Shown here: one piece after another, positions 24,353 to 32,169 of the stretch
Numbering within the stretch: position 1 is the stretch's first letter
How the letters are laid out: each line of letters opens with the position of its first letter
NCBI RefSeq assembly: GCF_022288725.1
Contig: NZ_JAKNTA010000018.1
Location: 54,943-118,942 of the forward strand
Source: Kitasatospora sp. A2-31
GTDB lineage: Bacteria; Actinomycetota; Actinomycetes; Streptomycetales; Streptomycetaceae
DNA length: 64,000 nucleotides
Reading direction: 5' to 3'
Position numbers and translations under genes: made by a program
The notes under the pieces: generated by a model
Seen by the model: the letters and a program-made list of their open reading frames with translations, nothing else
Database searches by the model: none
Told to the model about the DNA's origin: nothing

Positions 24353-24565
24353 TCACGCCTGCTCGGCGGCGGCGCGAAGCTTGCGGAGAATCTGGTAGAC
24401 CCGACCCTCGGTGTAGCGCAGATCGCGCGCGATCTGCGCCGCAGACAGGCCCCTGTCCCGGGCCTCTCCGATGATCCGGGCGAGCTGCTCGTCGAGCTGC
24501 TCCGACTCGCGCCGGATGCGCTCGGCATCCTCGTAGCTGAACTGGGGCGCGGGCTGCTCGGGCAT
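24353..24565 (-). CDS. Small HTH (sigma region 4-like) protein
   Basis: 70 aa from ATG 24565 (GGAAG upstream); the longer frame is noncoding. Residues ~40-65 (LSAAQIARDLRYTEGRVYQI) are a clear helix-turn-helix of sigma-region-4/LuxR type, preceded by a charged helix. It is isolated by hairpins on both sides. It is a candidate activator of late transcription. Confidence 0.65.
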   Translation of the reverse strand: MPEQPAPQFSYEDAERIRRESEQLDEQLARIIGEARDRGLSAAQIARDLRYTEGRVYQILRKLRAAAEQA

Positions 24566-24590
24566 CGTCTGCGGCTTCCTTCCCTGGGGG

Positions 24591-24614
24591 CCGGTCGAGT
24601 TGCTGCTCGACCGG
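24591..24614. terminator. Hairpin after the 431-aa gene
   Basis: CCGGTCGAG/CTCGACCGG, a perfect 9-bp stem with a 6-nt loop, downstream of the stop at 24684. Confidence 0.6.
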
Positions 24615-24683
24615 CCGGTGCTGTCACTGCCTACTCTCGCCGATCCGCCGGCGCACCGTGGCGCCGGCGGTCGACTCCCGGTC

Positions 24684-25979
24684 CTAGCTGAGGTGGTTCT
24701 CGCCGGTCCAGTAGCACCAGTGGCACCCGCGGCCGGAGCAGTCACGGCACCGCGGCGCCTGCTCGATCTCCTCCGGCACCTCGACGACGGGGCGCTCGTC
24801 CGGCCGCCATGCCATCACGGCGTAGACGGTGCCGGCCTCGACCAGCCACCCGCCGGCCGCCATGCGGTCGCGGAGAATCTCCAGCCCCACCCGCCACGGC
24901 TCGCCCTGGTCGTCACAGTGCTTGCCGTCGATGTACCAGTACAGCGCGACCCGCCCGCCCCCGCGCGGCTCGACCACGACCCCGGCGGCGTGCGGGTTGT
25001 CCTCGACGTCGTCGCCCCGAAGCGCCGCCAGCCGCAGCGATGGCCGCTTGCCGTGACCGGTGAGGACGTCGAGCGCGGCCCGAACGTCCGGGTGGTCCGC
25101 GTGCTTAGGCAGGCACCCGCGGGCCTCCCCGAGGGTCTCCCCGCGGTGAAGGACGACCGTGCCCTCGACGGGCGCCTGCTGCGCCTCGTCCTTCGGGCCG
25201 TACTTCGCCCACTCCGCGGCGCGCCGCGCGGCGGACTCGGCCTCGAACTTCGCGCGGGCGGCGTCCGCCTGCGCCTTGATCCGGTCGAGTTCGGCCCGCG
25301 GGATACCCATCCGCACCCGGACGCGCATGGGGCCGTCGGGCAGGTTCTCGACGGGCGCCTGCTCGGCGGCGGCGGGCACCGGCTGACCGGTGACCGGGAT
25401 ACGGGTCCCGTCCTCGGCGGCGGCCCACGCGTGGCGGAACATGCCACCGGCGAGGCGCACCTCGTCGAGGCGCCCGACGGCGCGGGTCGAGTGCAGGCTG
25501 CAGGCGCCGCGCTCGCAGACGCTGCGCGGGTCCTCGCAGACCTGCAGGGCGTACCGGTCCGGGCGCGGCTCGTGCACGCCGAGCACGGCCTGCTCGAACG
25601 CGTTGGTGGCCACCGGCAGCGCGGCTGGCTGCGCCAGTCGACGACGGCGCGGCTTGGCGGGCGCCTGCTCGACGGCGGCCGGCGCGGGCGTGGCCGGAGC
25701 GTCGAAGAGGGTCGGCTCGACGGCGGCCGGGCGCTTGCGGGCGGGGGCGGCCGGGGGGTTGAGCAGGGGCTGCTCGGCGAGCGACCGCGCGGCGCGCCGG
25801 CGGTCGCCGAGCATGCGGTCGCAGTTCAGGCACACGCGAAGGGTCCCGGTGGACAGACCCTTGTTCGCGGTCTCCGGGTGGACGACGTGCAGCGCGGTGC
25901 GCTTGCAGTAGGTGCGCGTGACGCTCTCGTTCTGGATGTGCAGAACTTCGCCTTCGGGCTTGGTGGTTGCGTAGCGCAT
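24684..25979 (-). CDS. 431-aa actinophage protein with two zinc-binding clusters
   Basis: ATG 25979 with GGGAGA upstream. The N-terminal ~60 residues contain TYCKRTALHVVHPE and RVCLNCDRML, which look like a small zinc-binding module. A Pro/Ala/Lys-rich linker follows. The middle contains VCEDPRSVCERGACSLHS, then a charged helix (ELDRIKAQADAARAKFEAES) and a C-terminal domain ending in CRDCSGRGCHWCYW, a compact zinc knuckle. The function is not recognised; nucleic-acid binding is likely. Two AT-rich operator-like repeats lie upstream. Confidence 0.65.
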   Translation of the reverse strand: MRYATTKPEGEVLHIQNESVTRTYCKRTALHVVHPETANKGLSTGTLRVCLNCDRMLGDRRRAARSLAEQPLLNPPAAPARKRPAAVEPTLFDAPATPAPAAVEQAPAKPRRRRLAQPAALPVATNAFEQAVLGVHEPRPDRYALQVCEDPRSVCERGACSLHSTRAVGRLDEVRLAGGMFRHAWAAAEDGTRIPVTGQPVPAAAEQAPVENLPDGPMRVRVRMGIPRAELDRIKAQADAARAKFEAESAARRAAEWAKYGPKDEAQQAPVEGTVVLHRGETLGEARGCLPKHADHPDVRAALDVLTGHGKRPSLRLAALRGDDVEDNPHAAGVVVEPRGGGRVALYWYIDGKHCDDQGEPWRVGLEILRDRMAAGGWLVEAGTVYAVMAWRPDERPVVEVPEEIEQAPRCRDCSGRGCHWCYWTGENHLS

Positions 25980-26039
25980 GGGGTGCTCTCCCTGGTGATG
26001 GTGGGGCGCCGGGTAGCGGCCGGCCCTGCAATCGCTGCA

Positions 26040-26062
26040 GTAATGATTACTGTAATGATTAC
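26040..26062. promoter_or_regulatory. Two tandem copies of GTAATGATTAC
   Basis: GTAATGATTAC occurs at 26040-26050 and again at 26052-26062. Each copy is a near-palindrome and the pair has a 12-nt period. It is the most AT-rich stretch nearby and lies 60-80 nt upstream of the gene starting at 25979. It is most likely a repressor or activator binding site overlapping a promoter. Confidence 0.65.
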
Positions 26063-26140
26063 AGTCCATGTTGGCAAGGGGGTGACGAAAGCGGGCCCGG
26101 GCAGCAGCCCGGGCCCGCCGTCGGGGGTGTGCCCCCGGGG

Positions 26141-26977
26141 TCACGCGGCCCGGCCGGTGGCGGGCTGGTCGAGGGCGGCGAGCAGCTCGACGAGCTCGGC
26201 CGCGTGCCACGCGCGCCGGCCGCGGCGGTCGAGGTCGACGGGGGCAGGGCAGGTGCGGCCGGTGGCGCAGGTGACGCTCGGGGCGGTGCGCGGGTCGGTG
26301 TGCAGGGTCAGCTCGCCGGAGCACCACGGGCAGGGCCGGCCCTCGATCACGGTCTCGCTGCGGTCGAGGCCGAGCGCGCCGAGCACGAGGTGCTCGGCCT
26401 GCCCGGCGACGCGCACCGCCTCGTGCGCGAGGTGCTCGGGCAGCAGGCTGAACAGCGCCGGCCCGCGGGTGTGCGAGCCGGCGCGCTGCTCCGCTTCGGT
26501 GTCTACGTCGAGCAGGCGCCCCTCGACGTAGAGCGCGGCCCAGTGCAGGCCGTGCCGGCGGCTCCCGGGGTCGGTCGGGCTCGCGTAGTGCCACCGGCGC
26601 GGGTCGGCGGCGTCCGCCTCGTCGAGGGCCCACACGACCGGCCGGCCGGGAGTCGAGACGGGCCGGCGCTCGATCGGCCGCTGCACCGCGGCGGCGAGCG
26701 TGTCGGCGGCGTCGAACATGAGCCGTTCGACGCGCACCGCGGCGTCGAGGGCATGCAGGTTGGCGGGGGCGGGGTGCTGGCGAAGGGTGAGCGGCGCCCG
26801 GTCGTCGACGAGCAGCTCGACGTCGTCGGCGACCTGCCGGGCAAGGTGGGTGGAGAGCTGGGCGGGTGGCCACACGGGGGCCGGGGCGGTCTCGATCGCG
26901 ACGAGCAGCGCCCCCCAGTGTGCGCGCACGGTGCGCAGTTGCTCTACCGCGTGTCGGATGCGGGTGGACGGGTACAC
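26141..26977 (-). CDS. Hypothetical phage protein with C-terminal zinc ribbon
   Basis: 278 aa from GTG 26977 (GGGAG upstream). Mostly helical. Near the C terminus, GRPCPWCSGELTLHTDPRTA with a following CATGRTCPAPVDL gives a CxxC…C…C zinc-ribbon pattern. Related proteins are frequent in the early region of Streptomyces phages. A nucleic-acid-related role is likely but unproven. Confidence 0.65.
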   Translation of the reverse strand: MYPSTRIRHAVEQLRTVRAHWGALLVAIETAPAPVWPPAQLSTHLARQVADDVELLVDDRAPLTLRQHPAPANLHALDAAVRVERLMFDAADTLAAAVQRPIERRPVSTPGRPVVWALDEADAADPRRWHYASPTDPGSRRHGLHWAALYVEGRLLDVDTEAEQRAGSHTRGPALFSLLPEHLAHEAVRVAGQAEHLVLGALGLDRSETVIEGRPCPWCSGELTLHTDPRTAPSVTCATGRTCPAPVDLDRRGRRAWHAAELVELLAALDQPATGRAA

Positions 26978-27018
26978 GGTGCGCTCCCAAATCAGGCTTT
27001 GCGGTGGAAAGTTGGTGA

Positions 27019-27058
27019 GCCCGGGCGCCCCTCTGTCGTGGTACGGGGGCGCCCGGGC
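27019..27058. terminator. Hairpin between two early genes
   Basis: 13-bp stem GCCCGGGCGCCCC (27019-27031) with 27046-27058. It lies downstream of the 27064 gene and upstream of the 26977 start, so it splits the early transcript. Confidence 0.65.
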
Positions 27059-27063
27059 CCGGT

Positions 27064-27534
27064 CTAGGGGGCCGGCCGGTCGGCCGGGACCAGGGTGGAA
27101 GTGGTGGTGTTCACCGCGACGTCCACCTGCAGGCCGGCCGCGGCGAGCTCGACGGCGGCGCGGCCGCGGGCCAGCACCCACCCGTCGAGCAGCTCGGCGG
27201 CGAGCAGCCGCTCGTACTCGGCCTGCTCGACGACGGCCGGCTGCGCCGCGGCGTCGAGGCGCGCCCGCAGCAGGGCGAGCTCGGCCTCGACGAGCCGGCC
27301 GCGCTGCGCCCGGGCCAGTGCTCGGCGCAGGGCGAGCAGCCGCTGCCGGGCGGTGCGGCGCAGTTGCAGGTAGCGGATACTCCACTCGGCGCACCACTCC
27401 CGGTAGCGGGCGAGTTCGCCGATCCCCTCGCGCAGCAGCTCGGCCTCACCGGGCAGCAGCGCGCCACGCGCCGCCCGGTCGACCAGGTGCAGCAACTGCT
27501 CGACGTCCGCCCGGGCGGCGGCGCCCGCGCTCAC
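27064..27534 (-). CDS. Hypothetical helical phage protein
   Basis: 156 aa from GTG 27534, overlapping the upstream stop (GTGA). It is almost entirely Arg/Leu/Ala-rich helix (LRRTARQRLLALRRALARAQ, then EAELALLRARLDAA), probably a coiled coil. No domain is recognised. It is part of a tightly coupled run of small early genes. Confidence 0.6.
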   Translation of the reverse strand: MSAGAAARADVEQLLHLVDRAARGALLPGEAELLREGIGELARYREWCAEWSIRYLQLRRTARQRLLALRRALARAQRGRLVEAELALLRARLDAAAQPAVVEQAEYERLLAAELLDGWVLARGRAAVELAAAGLQVDVAVNTTTSTLVPADRPAP

Positions 27535-27749
27535 GGGATGTCCCGCGGGTCGAGCACGTAGGCGACGACGAGCCGGCCCTCGACGGGGTCGAGCGACAGT
27601 TCGGCGTCCGCGGCGGGACGGCCGGCGGCGCGCAGCTCGGCGCGCACCGTGTCGAGCAGCTCGGCGACGACGGGCAGGGACACGGGGAAGGGCAGGGCAC
27701 GCTCGGCGCGGGTCTCGTGCACGAGGTAGCGGGAGGGCAGGACGGACAC
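27531..27749 (-). CDS. Hypothetical small early phage protein
   Basis: 72 aa if started at GTG 27749 (AAAGG upstream). Longer starts exist to 27830 but lack ribosome sites. Short beta/alpha pattern (VAELLDTVRAELRAAGR, then LDPVEGRLVVAYVLDP). Family unknown. Confidence 0.5.
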   Translation of the reverse strand: MSVLPSRYLVHETRAERALPFPVSLPVVAELLDTVRAELRAAGRPAADAELSLDPVEGRLVVAYVLDPRDIP

Positions 27750-27826
27750 GGGTAGTGACCTTTCGGAAGGGGCGGCGCGGACACCCGCGCGCATGGGGGG
27801 CGCATCGACCGGTCGCGGCGGGAGGA

Positions 27827-28252
27827 TCATCGAATTCCCCTACGGCGAGCGACAGTTCGGGCCCGCGGGCGGCCGCCGTCGCGCGGGATCGGAGGCTGCA
27901 CCATGACGGCCTCGACGGCGGCGAGCTCGACGGCCCGCTGCTCCTCGCGGCGCTGCTCGGCGAGCAGATCAGCCTCGACCCGGCGGGCGGCGAGCTCGGC
28001 CTCACGCTGCGCCCGCAGCAGGGCCGGCCCGTCGATCGGGTCGAGCGCGCGCCACCGGCCGTACCCGAGGGACTCCTCACAGAGCACCACGGCGCCGGCC
28101 GCGGCGTACTCGCGCGCCACCCGCCGGAACTGGCGGCGGTCGGACGTCTCGAACAGGGCCGGGCGGCGCGCGTGGCCGGGCCACGTGGCGGTGAGCCGGT
28201 AGGCGGACACGGGGATCGGGTGGCGGGCGCCCGGGCGGTGGCGGGACTTCAT
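27827..28252 (-). CDS. Hypothetical early phage protein
   Basis: 141 aa, ATG 28252 with AGGAGAG upstream and ATGA overlap with the 28249 gene. A small folded domain (SAYRLTATWPGHARRPALFE, then VVLCEESLGYGRWRALDP) is followed by a long charged helix and a basic C terminus. Family unknown. Confidence 0.58.
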   Translation of the reverse strand: MKSRHRPGARHPIPVSAYRLTATWPGHARRPALFETSDRRQFRRVAREYAAAGAVVLCEESLGYGRWRALDPIDGPALLRAQREAELAARRVEADLLAEQRREEQRAVELAAVEAVMVQPPIPRDGGRPRARTVARRRGIR

Positions 28253-28923
28253 GCGGCACTCTCCTGTCGGCGGGCGGCGGCCTTGTCGGTCCGGGTCGGG
28301 TGGACGGTTCGGCGCCTCGACCAGGTGCCGGCCTGCGCGCCGGGCGCGAGGGTGCGCCGCCGGCACGGCTCACCGGCCGGCGCGTGGCACCAGTCGCACG
28401 CGACGGCCAGCGCATCCGGGCGGCCCGCGGCGGCCTCGGCCTCCCGCGCCGCCCGCATCGGCCGGTACGCGGCGAGCTGCTCCGCCGCGGCCGCGGGCAG
28501 CACCCGGCCGAGCCGGGCGGCCACCGAAGCGGCCGGCCCGCCGGTCAGCTGCCGCGTGCTGTTCGGCGCGGCCTGCCCCGTCGCCACCGCCGCGCGCTGC
28601 GCCCGGATCGCGTCCCGGTAGGCGCGGTCGTCGTCGGGGTCGACGGCCGGGCGCGGGTCGGTGTGCCGAGCGAGCAGGGCCCGGCGGTGCGCGGCCCACG
28701 GCCGGGTGACGTCCGCCGCGATGATCGGCCACGGCGACGACGCGATGTGTCGACGGACCACCGCCGCGGCGTCCCACCCCTCGACCGCGACGGCCGGCAC
28801 GTCCTGCAGCAGCTCGCACCACCGGCGAAGCTGGGCCCGGGCCTCTTCCTCGTCGGTGTTGGCGGTGCGGGGGTCGAGCTCACCGGCGTAGGCGAGCAGC
28901 GCGGCCACCTCTTCGGGGGTCAT
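28249..28923 (-). CDS. Hypothetical early protein with C-terminal zinc-finger-like motif
   Basis: 224 aa. The N-terminal half (EEVAALLAYAGELDPRTANT) resembles the helical phage proteins that accompany replication initiators and may load a helicase. The C terminus has CDWCHAPAGEPCRRRT, the short zinc-binding motif seen in many actinobacterial DNA-associated proteins, followed by basic residues. It is directly downstream of, and overlaps, the replication-initiator-like gene. Confidence 0.62.
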   Translation of the reverse strand: MTPEEVAALLAYAGELDPRTANTDEEEARAQLRRWCELLQDVPAVAVEGWDAAAVVRRHIASSPWPIIAADVTRPWAAHRRALLARHTDPRPAVDPDDDRAYRDAIRAQRAAVATGQAAPNSTRQLTGGPAASVAARLGRVLPAAAAEQLAAYRPMRAAREAEAAAGRPDALAVACDWCHAPAGEPCRRRTLAPGAQAGTWSRRRTVHPTRTDKAAARRQESAA

Positions 28924-29744
28924 CGGGCACCCCCGCGGGCCTGCAGATCGTCGAGCGCGGCCTGCAACAGCGCGGCGTTCCGGTTAGCCGGCGGTGAGGG
29001 GCGGGAGGCGCCCCCGGGCACGGCCCGCAACGGCGGGCGGCTCGTCGGGCGTTCCCGGCCGATCCACTGCTGCCAGTCGGCGCGCCACTGCGCGGGGGTC
29101 CGTGCGGGCGCAGTCGCCCTGTGCCGCGCCCATTTCGCCGTGGCGTGGTCGAGGCCATCGGGGCCGAGCCGCTGCAGGTGGCCGGCGACCGCGGCCCAGC
29201 CGAGCAGCTCGTCGTCGGGCTGCCAGTCGGCAGGCAGAGAGATCGCAGCAGCACCACCCACAGGCGCAGAGCCCGCGCGCCCGCGCGCGCCCCTCTGGTT
29301 CCCTCCCGTTCCACTCTGGTTCTTCTGGTTCTGGGGGGAAGAATCTTCGGGGGCGGCCCCGCAGGAACTGCACCCCCGCCCCGAAGAATCTGCACCCCCA
29401 GGGGTGCAGTTCTCGCACCCCCCATCGGCGGGAGCGGAAGAATCTTCACCCCCCTCAGCGGGCGCGCCGGGAGTCCAACCGACGGCCTTGGGCAGGCGGT
29501 AGACGCGCGCGCCGTAGGGGCCCTTGCGGCCCTCGACGAGCTGCAGCTCGCCGAGCCGGATCGCGGCCTTGATCGCGTCGCTCACGGCTCGCTCGGAGGA
29601 GTTGACGCGCTCGGACAGGGCGCGGGTCGAGCCGAACGCGATGCAGGACTCGCCGGCGCGGTCGGCCAGGGCGAGCAGGACGAGGCGGGCCGTGCCGCGC
29701 GTGTCCGAGCACTCCCACACCCACTCGCGTGCAGTGTGACTCAA
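28920..29744 (-). CDS. Phage replication-initiation-like protein (N-terminal winged helix)
   Basis: 274 aa from TTG 29744, preceded by GGGAGGG; no ATG or GTG is better placed. Residues ~15-85 (LLALADRAGESCIAFGSTRA, then SSERAVSDAIKAAIRLGELQ) form a winged helix like those of DnaD/replisome-organiser phage proteins. A low-complexity linker with several Cys follows. The C-terminal region (AISLPADWQPDDELLGWAA, then ATAKWARHRATAPARTPAQW) resembles the end of phage replication proteins that contact the helicase. Function is inferred from these features and position. Confidence 0.68.
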   Translation of the reverse strand: MSHTAREWVWECSDTRGTARLVLLALADRAGESCIAFGSTRALSERVNSSERAVSDAIKAAIRLGELQLVEGRKGPYGARVYRLPKAVGWTPGAPAEGGEDSSAPADGGCENCTPGGADSSGRGCSSCGAAPEDSSPQNQKNQSGTGGNQRGARGRAGSAPVGGAAAISLPADWQPDDELLGWAAVAGHLQRLGPDGLDHATAKWARHRATAPARTPAQWRADWQQWIGRERPTSRPPLRAVPGGASRPSPPANRNAALLQAALDDLQARGGAR

Positions 29745-29892
29745 CGGGGTTCCCTCCCTTGGGTGTTGGGCGTAGACGGGGGATCGGCGCGGCCGGAGAC
29801 GGCGGCGGGGGAGTGGGCGGCGCACCGCGGCCCGCACGGGTACGGGCGGGCCGGCCTGCCGCACGGGCCCGGGCCGGCGCCGCAGAACGGGC

Positions 29893-30084
29893 TCACGAGC
29901 CGTCGGCGCCGAGCGCGTCGAGCTGCCCGGGCACCGGGTCGACGACGGCCTCGACCACCGGCCGGCGCCGCGGACGCGGGCGCACCGGCGGCGGGGTCGT
30001 CGGGTACGGCTGCGCGCTGCCGTCGAGGGCGAGCTGCACCGGCCGCTCGACCCGGCCCTCGACGGCCGGCCGCCGGCGGCTCAC
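29893..30084 (-). CDS. Hypothetical 63-aa basic protein
   Basis: GTG 30084 overlaps the previous stop (GTGA). It is Pro/Arg/Val-rich with little predicted fold. Weak coding evidence; kept because of coupling with its neighbour. Confidence 0.42.
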   Translation of the reverse strand: MSRRRPAVEGRVERPVQLALDGSAQPYPTTPPPVRPRPRRRPVVEAVVDPVPGQLDALGADGS

Positions 30085-30248
30085 GAGCCGGCCCTCGACG
30101 GCCCGGCGGCGGTCTGCCGGCCGATCCGTGCGATCAGATCGAGGTACCACCGCGGCTCGCCCGCCGCCCGGGCCGCGCGCCAGAGCCCGCGCACCTGGTC
30201 GACGTCCGGCGCGCTGGTGGCAGCGGCCAACCACCACCGCTCGGTCAT
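30081..30248 (-). CDS. Hypothetical 55-aa early protein
   Basis: ATG 30248 in an ATGA overlap with the 30245 gene. Sequence TERWWLAAATSAPDVDQVRG with LWRAARAAGEPRWYLDLIAR looks like a compact helical protein. Family unknown. Confidence 0.55.
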   Translation of the reverse strand: MTERWWLAAATSAPDVDQVRGLWRAARAAGEPRWYLDLIARIGRQTAAGPSRAGS

Positions 30249-30715
30249 CGGTCGTACTCCAGTTCGATTAGGTGTCGGCCGGCGACCGTGCGCTCGGCGA
30301 GCTGCTGCAGCCGGCGGCCGAGCTCGGCCGCGGCCCGGTAGGACAGGTCGGCGGCGAGCAGGCCGTCGGGCCCCGGAAGCTCGGCGACCAGCGCGGCCCG
30401 GCGACGCAGCAGCACTGCGCCCCGGCGGCGCCGGTAGGCCCAGCGCAGCAATGCGCCGCGCACCCCGGCCCGGGCCCGAACGCGGGCGGCATCCAATGAG
30501 GCGCCCGACCAGTCGAGGGCGACGTCGTCGGCGCGCGGGTCGGTCTTCCGGGCGCGGTGCTGGTCGGCGGCAGCGGCGAGCTCGCGCAGCAGCTCGCCGA
30601 CGAGCTGCTCGTCGGCCGCGTAGGCGAGCGCGACCCGGTCGAGCAGGCGCTCGGAGTCGTCCGTGATGTCGAGGCGGACGGTGTACCCGTCCGGGTGCAG
30701 ATCGGCCCGGATCAC
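30245..30715 (-). CDS. Hypothetical 156-aa early protein
   Basis: GTG 30715 overlaps the previous stop (GTGA). The N terminus (DLHPDGYTVRLDITDDSERL) is beta-rich; the rest is helical and basic (RWAYRRRRGAVLLRRRAALV). No family recognised. Confidence 0.58.
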   Translation of the reverse strand: MIRADLHPDGYTVRLDITDDSERLLDRVALAYAADEQLVGELLRELAAAADQHRARKTDPRADDVALDWSGASLDAARVRARAGVRGALLRWAYRRRRGAVLLRRRAALVAELPGPDGLLAADLSYRAAAELGRRLQQLAERTVAGRHLIELEYDR

Positions 30716-31020
30716 TGGGCACCACCACCGACCACCGGCGGCCGGCGCTGCTCCCCAACGAACCGGGCGTACACCCGGTGCTCCCCGTCCACGGTCCGCG
30801 AGACCGCCTGAAACGAGCCGGGCGGCCCGTAGGCGGCGAGCTTCGCCGACCGGATCGCCTGAGCTGCACTCGCAGCACGCGCGATGGTGGCAGCGCGCTG
30901 CACGACCGCCCACTCGCCCGGACGCCCGCGGAGCGCGGCAGCGATACGGCCGTGCTTGGTCGACGCGGCCGCCGGAGGCGGGGGCCCAAGGAACTCCACA
31001 GCAGTCGAGGCGGTACTCAT
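30712..31020 (-). CDS. Hypothetical 102-aa early protein
   Basis: ATG 31020 in ATGA overlap with the first operon gene. The middle is helical (TIARAASAAQAIRSAKLAAY) and the C-terminal part beta-like (FQAVSRTVDGEHRVYARFVG). Family unknown. Confidence 0.58.
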   Translation of the reverse strand: MSTASTAVEFLGPPPPAAASTKHGRIAAALRGRPGEWAVVQRAATIARAASAAQAIRSAKLAAYGPPGSFQAVSRTVDGEHRVYARFVGEQRRPPVVGGGAQ

Positions 31021-31196
31021 GCCGCCGCCCGAACAGCGGTGCTCCGCCGGGTCGACTGCTCGGCCGCGCGCCGCTCGGCACGCAGACGGTGAATGTGCGG
31101 CGCGAGCACTCGCGCGATCAACGACACCTGCTCGGTGGTGGGATCGGGCCACCCCTGCACCTGTGCCGGCGGGGTGGTGTGGTCGAAGTCAGACAT
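31017..31196 (-). CDS. First gene of the early operon, 59-aa unknown protein
   Basis: ATG 31196 with GGGGGAG 5 nt upstream; the frame extends further but without a ribosome site. Helical C-terminal half (EQVSLIARVLAPHIHRLRAE). It is the first gene after the divergent switch region, so it may be an early regulator (Cro-like position), but no HTH is evident. Confidence 0.6.
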   Translation of the reverse strand: MSDFDHTTPPAQVQGWPDPTTEQVSLIARVLAPHIHRLRAERRAAEQSTRRSTAVRAAA

Positions 31197-31207
31197 CAGC
31201 TCCCCCT

Positions 31208-31293
31208 CGTCTTCTACGGTGTTGTAGAACGAAGACAGGAGCGCGCGGCGCGGCCTGAAATGCACCTAACGGCCTGTCTTCGTTTTGAGACAG
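31208..31293. promoter_or_regulatory. Prophage switch: interleaved inverted repeats
   Basis: TTCTAC-N6-GTAGAA at 31212-31229; CTGTCT-N8-AGACAG at 31274-31293; and a perfect 10-bp pair CGAAGACAGG (31230-31239) with CCTGTCTTCG (31273-31282). They lie upstream of the minus-strand early operon and before the plus-strand repressor gene. They are probable operators for that repressor. Confidence 0.65.
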
Positions 31294-31409
31294 ATACGAC
31301 CGTAGGTCGGCTGATTCTGCACGTCAACGAAGTTCCTGGTTGGGTAAACCGTCCTCATGTGCGCTTCAATGGGAGCGTTCGCGTAACGAGACACGAACGG
31401 AGATGAGAC

Positions 31410-31808
31410 ATGACCTGGGAATCCACGCCGTTCGCCGACATGGTGCGCGAGGCCAACGAGGCCCCCGGGATGACATGGCGGAAGCTCGCCGAGCGGGCCA
31501 CCGACCCTCAGACAGGGCAGAGCCTCACCCACAACACTTTGTGGAAGATTGCTCAGGGTGACATGGTCAAGATCGCCCCATGGGTGATCAGAGCGGCCGC
31601 GGCCGCGCTCGGTAGGCCCGTGAGAGAGGTGCAAGCGGCTGCCGCTGAGCAATACGTGGGGTTGGTTGCGGGCGATCCGTTTGACGTGAGCAGCCCAGAT
31701 GCGGCGGTCGTCGTCGCGCACGTGCCCGGCCTCCGGCGGGCGGACATGCCGCAAGTCGAGGCGCTGCTGCGGAACTGGGCCGCCGCCCCGGAACGTACTA
31801 CCCCGTAG
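31410..31808 (+). CDS. Phage repressor-like XRE-type HTH protein
   Basis: 132 aa, ATG 31410 with GGAGATG upstream. N-terminal helix-turn-helix (MTWRKLAERATDPQTGQSL, then THNTLWKIAQGDMVKIAPW) and a C-terminal helical part (VPGLRRADMPQVEALLRNWA). It is on the opposite strand to the lytic genes and next to the operator repeats and integrase. It is the best candidate for the lysogeny repressor. Confidence 0.78.
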   Translation: MTWESTPFADMVREANEAPGMTWRKLAERATDPQTGQSLTHNTLWKIAQGDMVKIAPWVIRAAAAALGRPVREVQAAAAEQYVGLVAGDPFDVSSPDAAVVVAHVPGLRRADMPQVEALLRNWAAAPERTTP

Positions 31809-31859
31809 GAACCGTCACGGAACGTGCTCGACTGGGCCGCGACCGTGCCGGTAATGTGT

Positions 31860-31897
31860 GCACGCCCGATTCGTACGCCAGTCCGAATCGGGCGTGC
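31860..31897. terminator. Hairpin after the repressor gene
   Basis: GCACGCCCGATTCG (31860-31873) pairs perfectly with 31884-31897 (10-nt loop). It lies between the repressor and the 60-aa gene. Confidence 0.7.
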
Positions 31898-31922
31898 CGC
31901 ATGCCCACAAGGGGGAATCTCC

Positions 31923-32105
31923 ATGATCAAGGTCACCCGTACCCGACTCGATCCAGGCGCCCCGGCCGTCGCCCGCGCAACCTCCAAGACGCTCGAACTC
32001 GCAGTCGACGACCGGCACATCACCCCTACGGGCGCCGCAGCTATTGAGGCCGCCCTGAACGGCCTTGTCGGGGACGAGGGGACGACCGAGGACAAAGGCC
32101 GTTGA
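31923..32105 (+). CDS. Hypothetical 60-aa lysogeny-region protein
   Basis: ATG 31923 with AAGGGGGAA upstream. The sequence (IKVTRTRLDPGAPAVARATS, then LAVDDRHITPTGAAAIEAAL) suggests a small alpha/beta protein of a type common near actinophage repressors. Lies between two hairpins, so probably has its own transcript. It could be an excision directionality factor by position, without sequence support. Confidence 0.55.
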   Translation: MIKVTRTRLDPGAPAVARATSKTLELAVDDRHITPTGAAAIEAALNGLVGDEGTTEDKGR

Positions 32106-32120
32106 TCAAGGCCCCCGAAC

Positions 32121-32160
32121 GCCGAACGGGTCACACAGCACGCTGTGTGGCCCGTTCGGC
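32121..32160. terminator. Bidirectional terminator before the integrase stop
   Basis: 19-bp stem (32121-32139 with 32142-32160, one T-G pair). It separates the convergent 60-aa gene and the integrase gene. Confidence 0.8.
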
Positions 32161-32169
32161 GTTCGGCCG

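Noticed and set aside
26978..28080. Long minus-strand frames across 26978-28080
   Set aside because: The continuous frames bridge several smaller overlapping genes; start/stop overlaps (GTGA, ATGA) and ribosome sites support the small genes.
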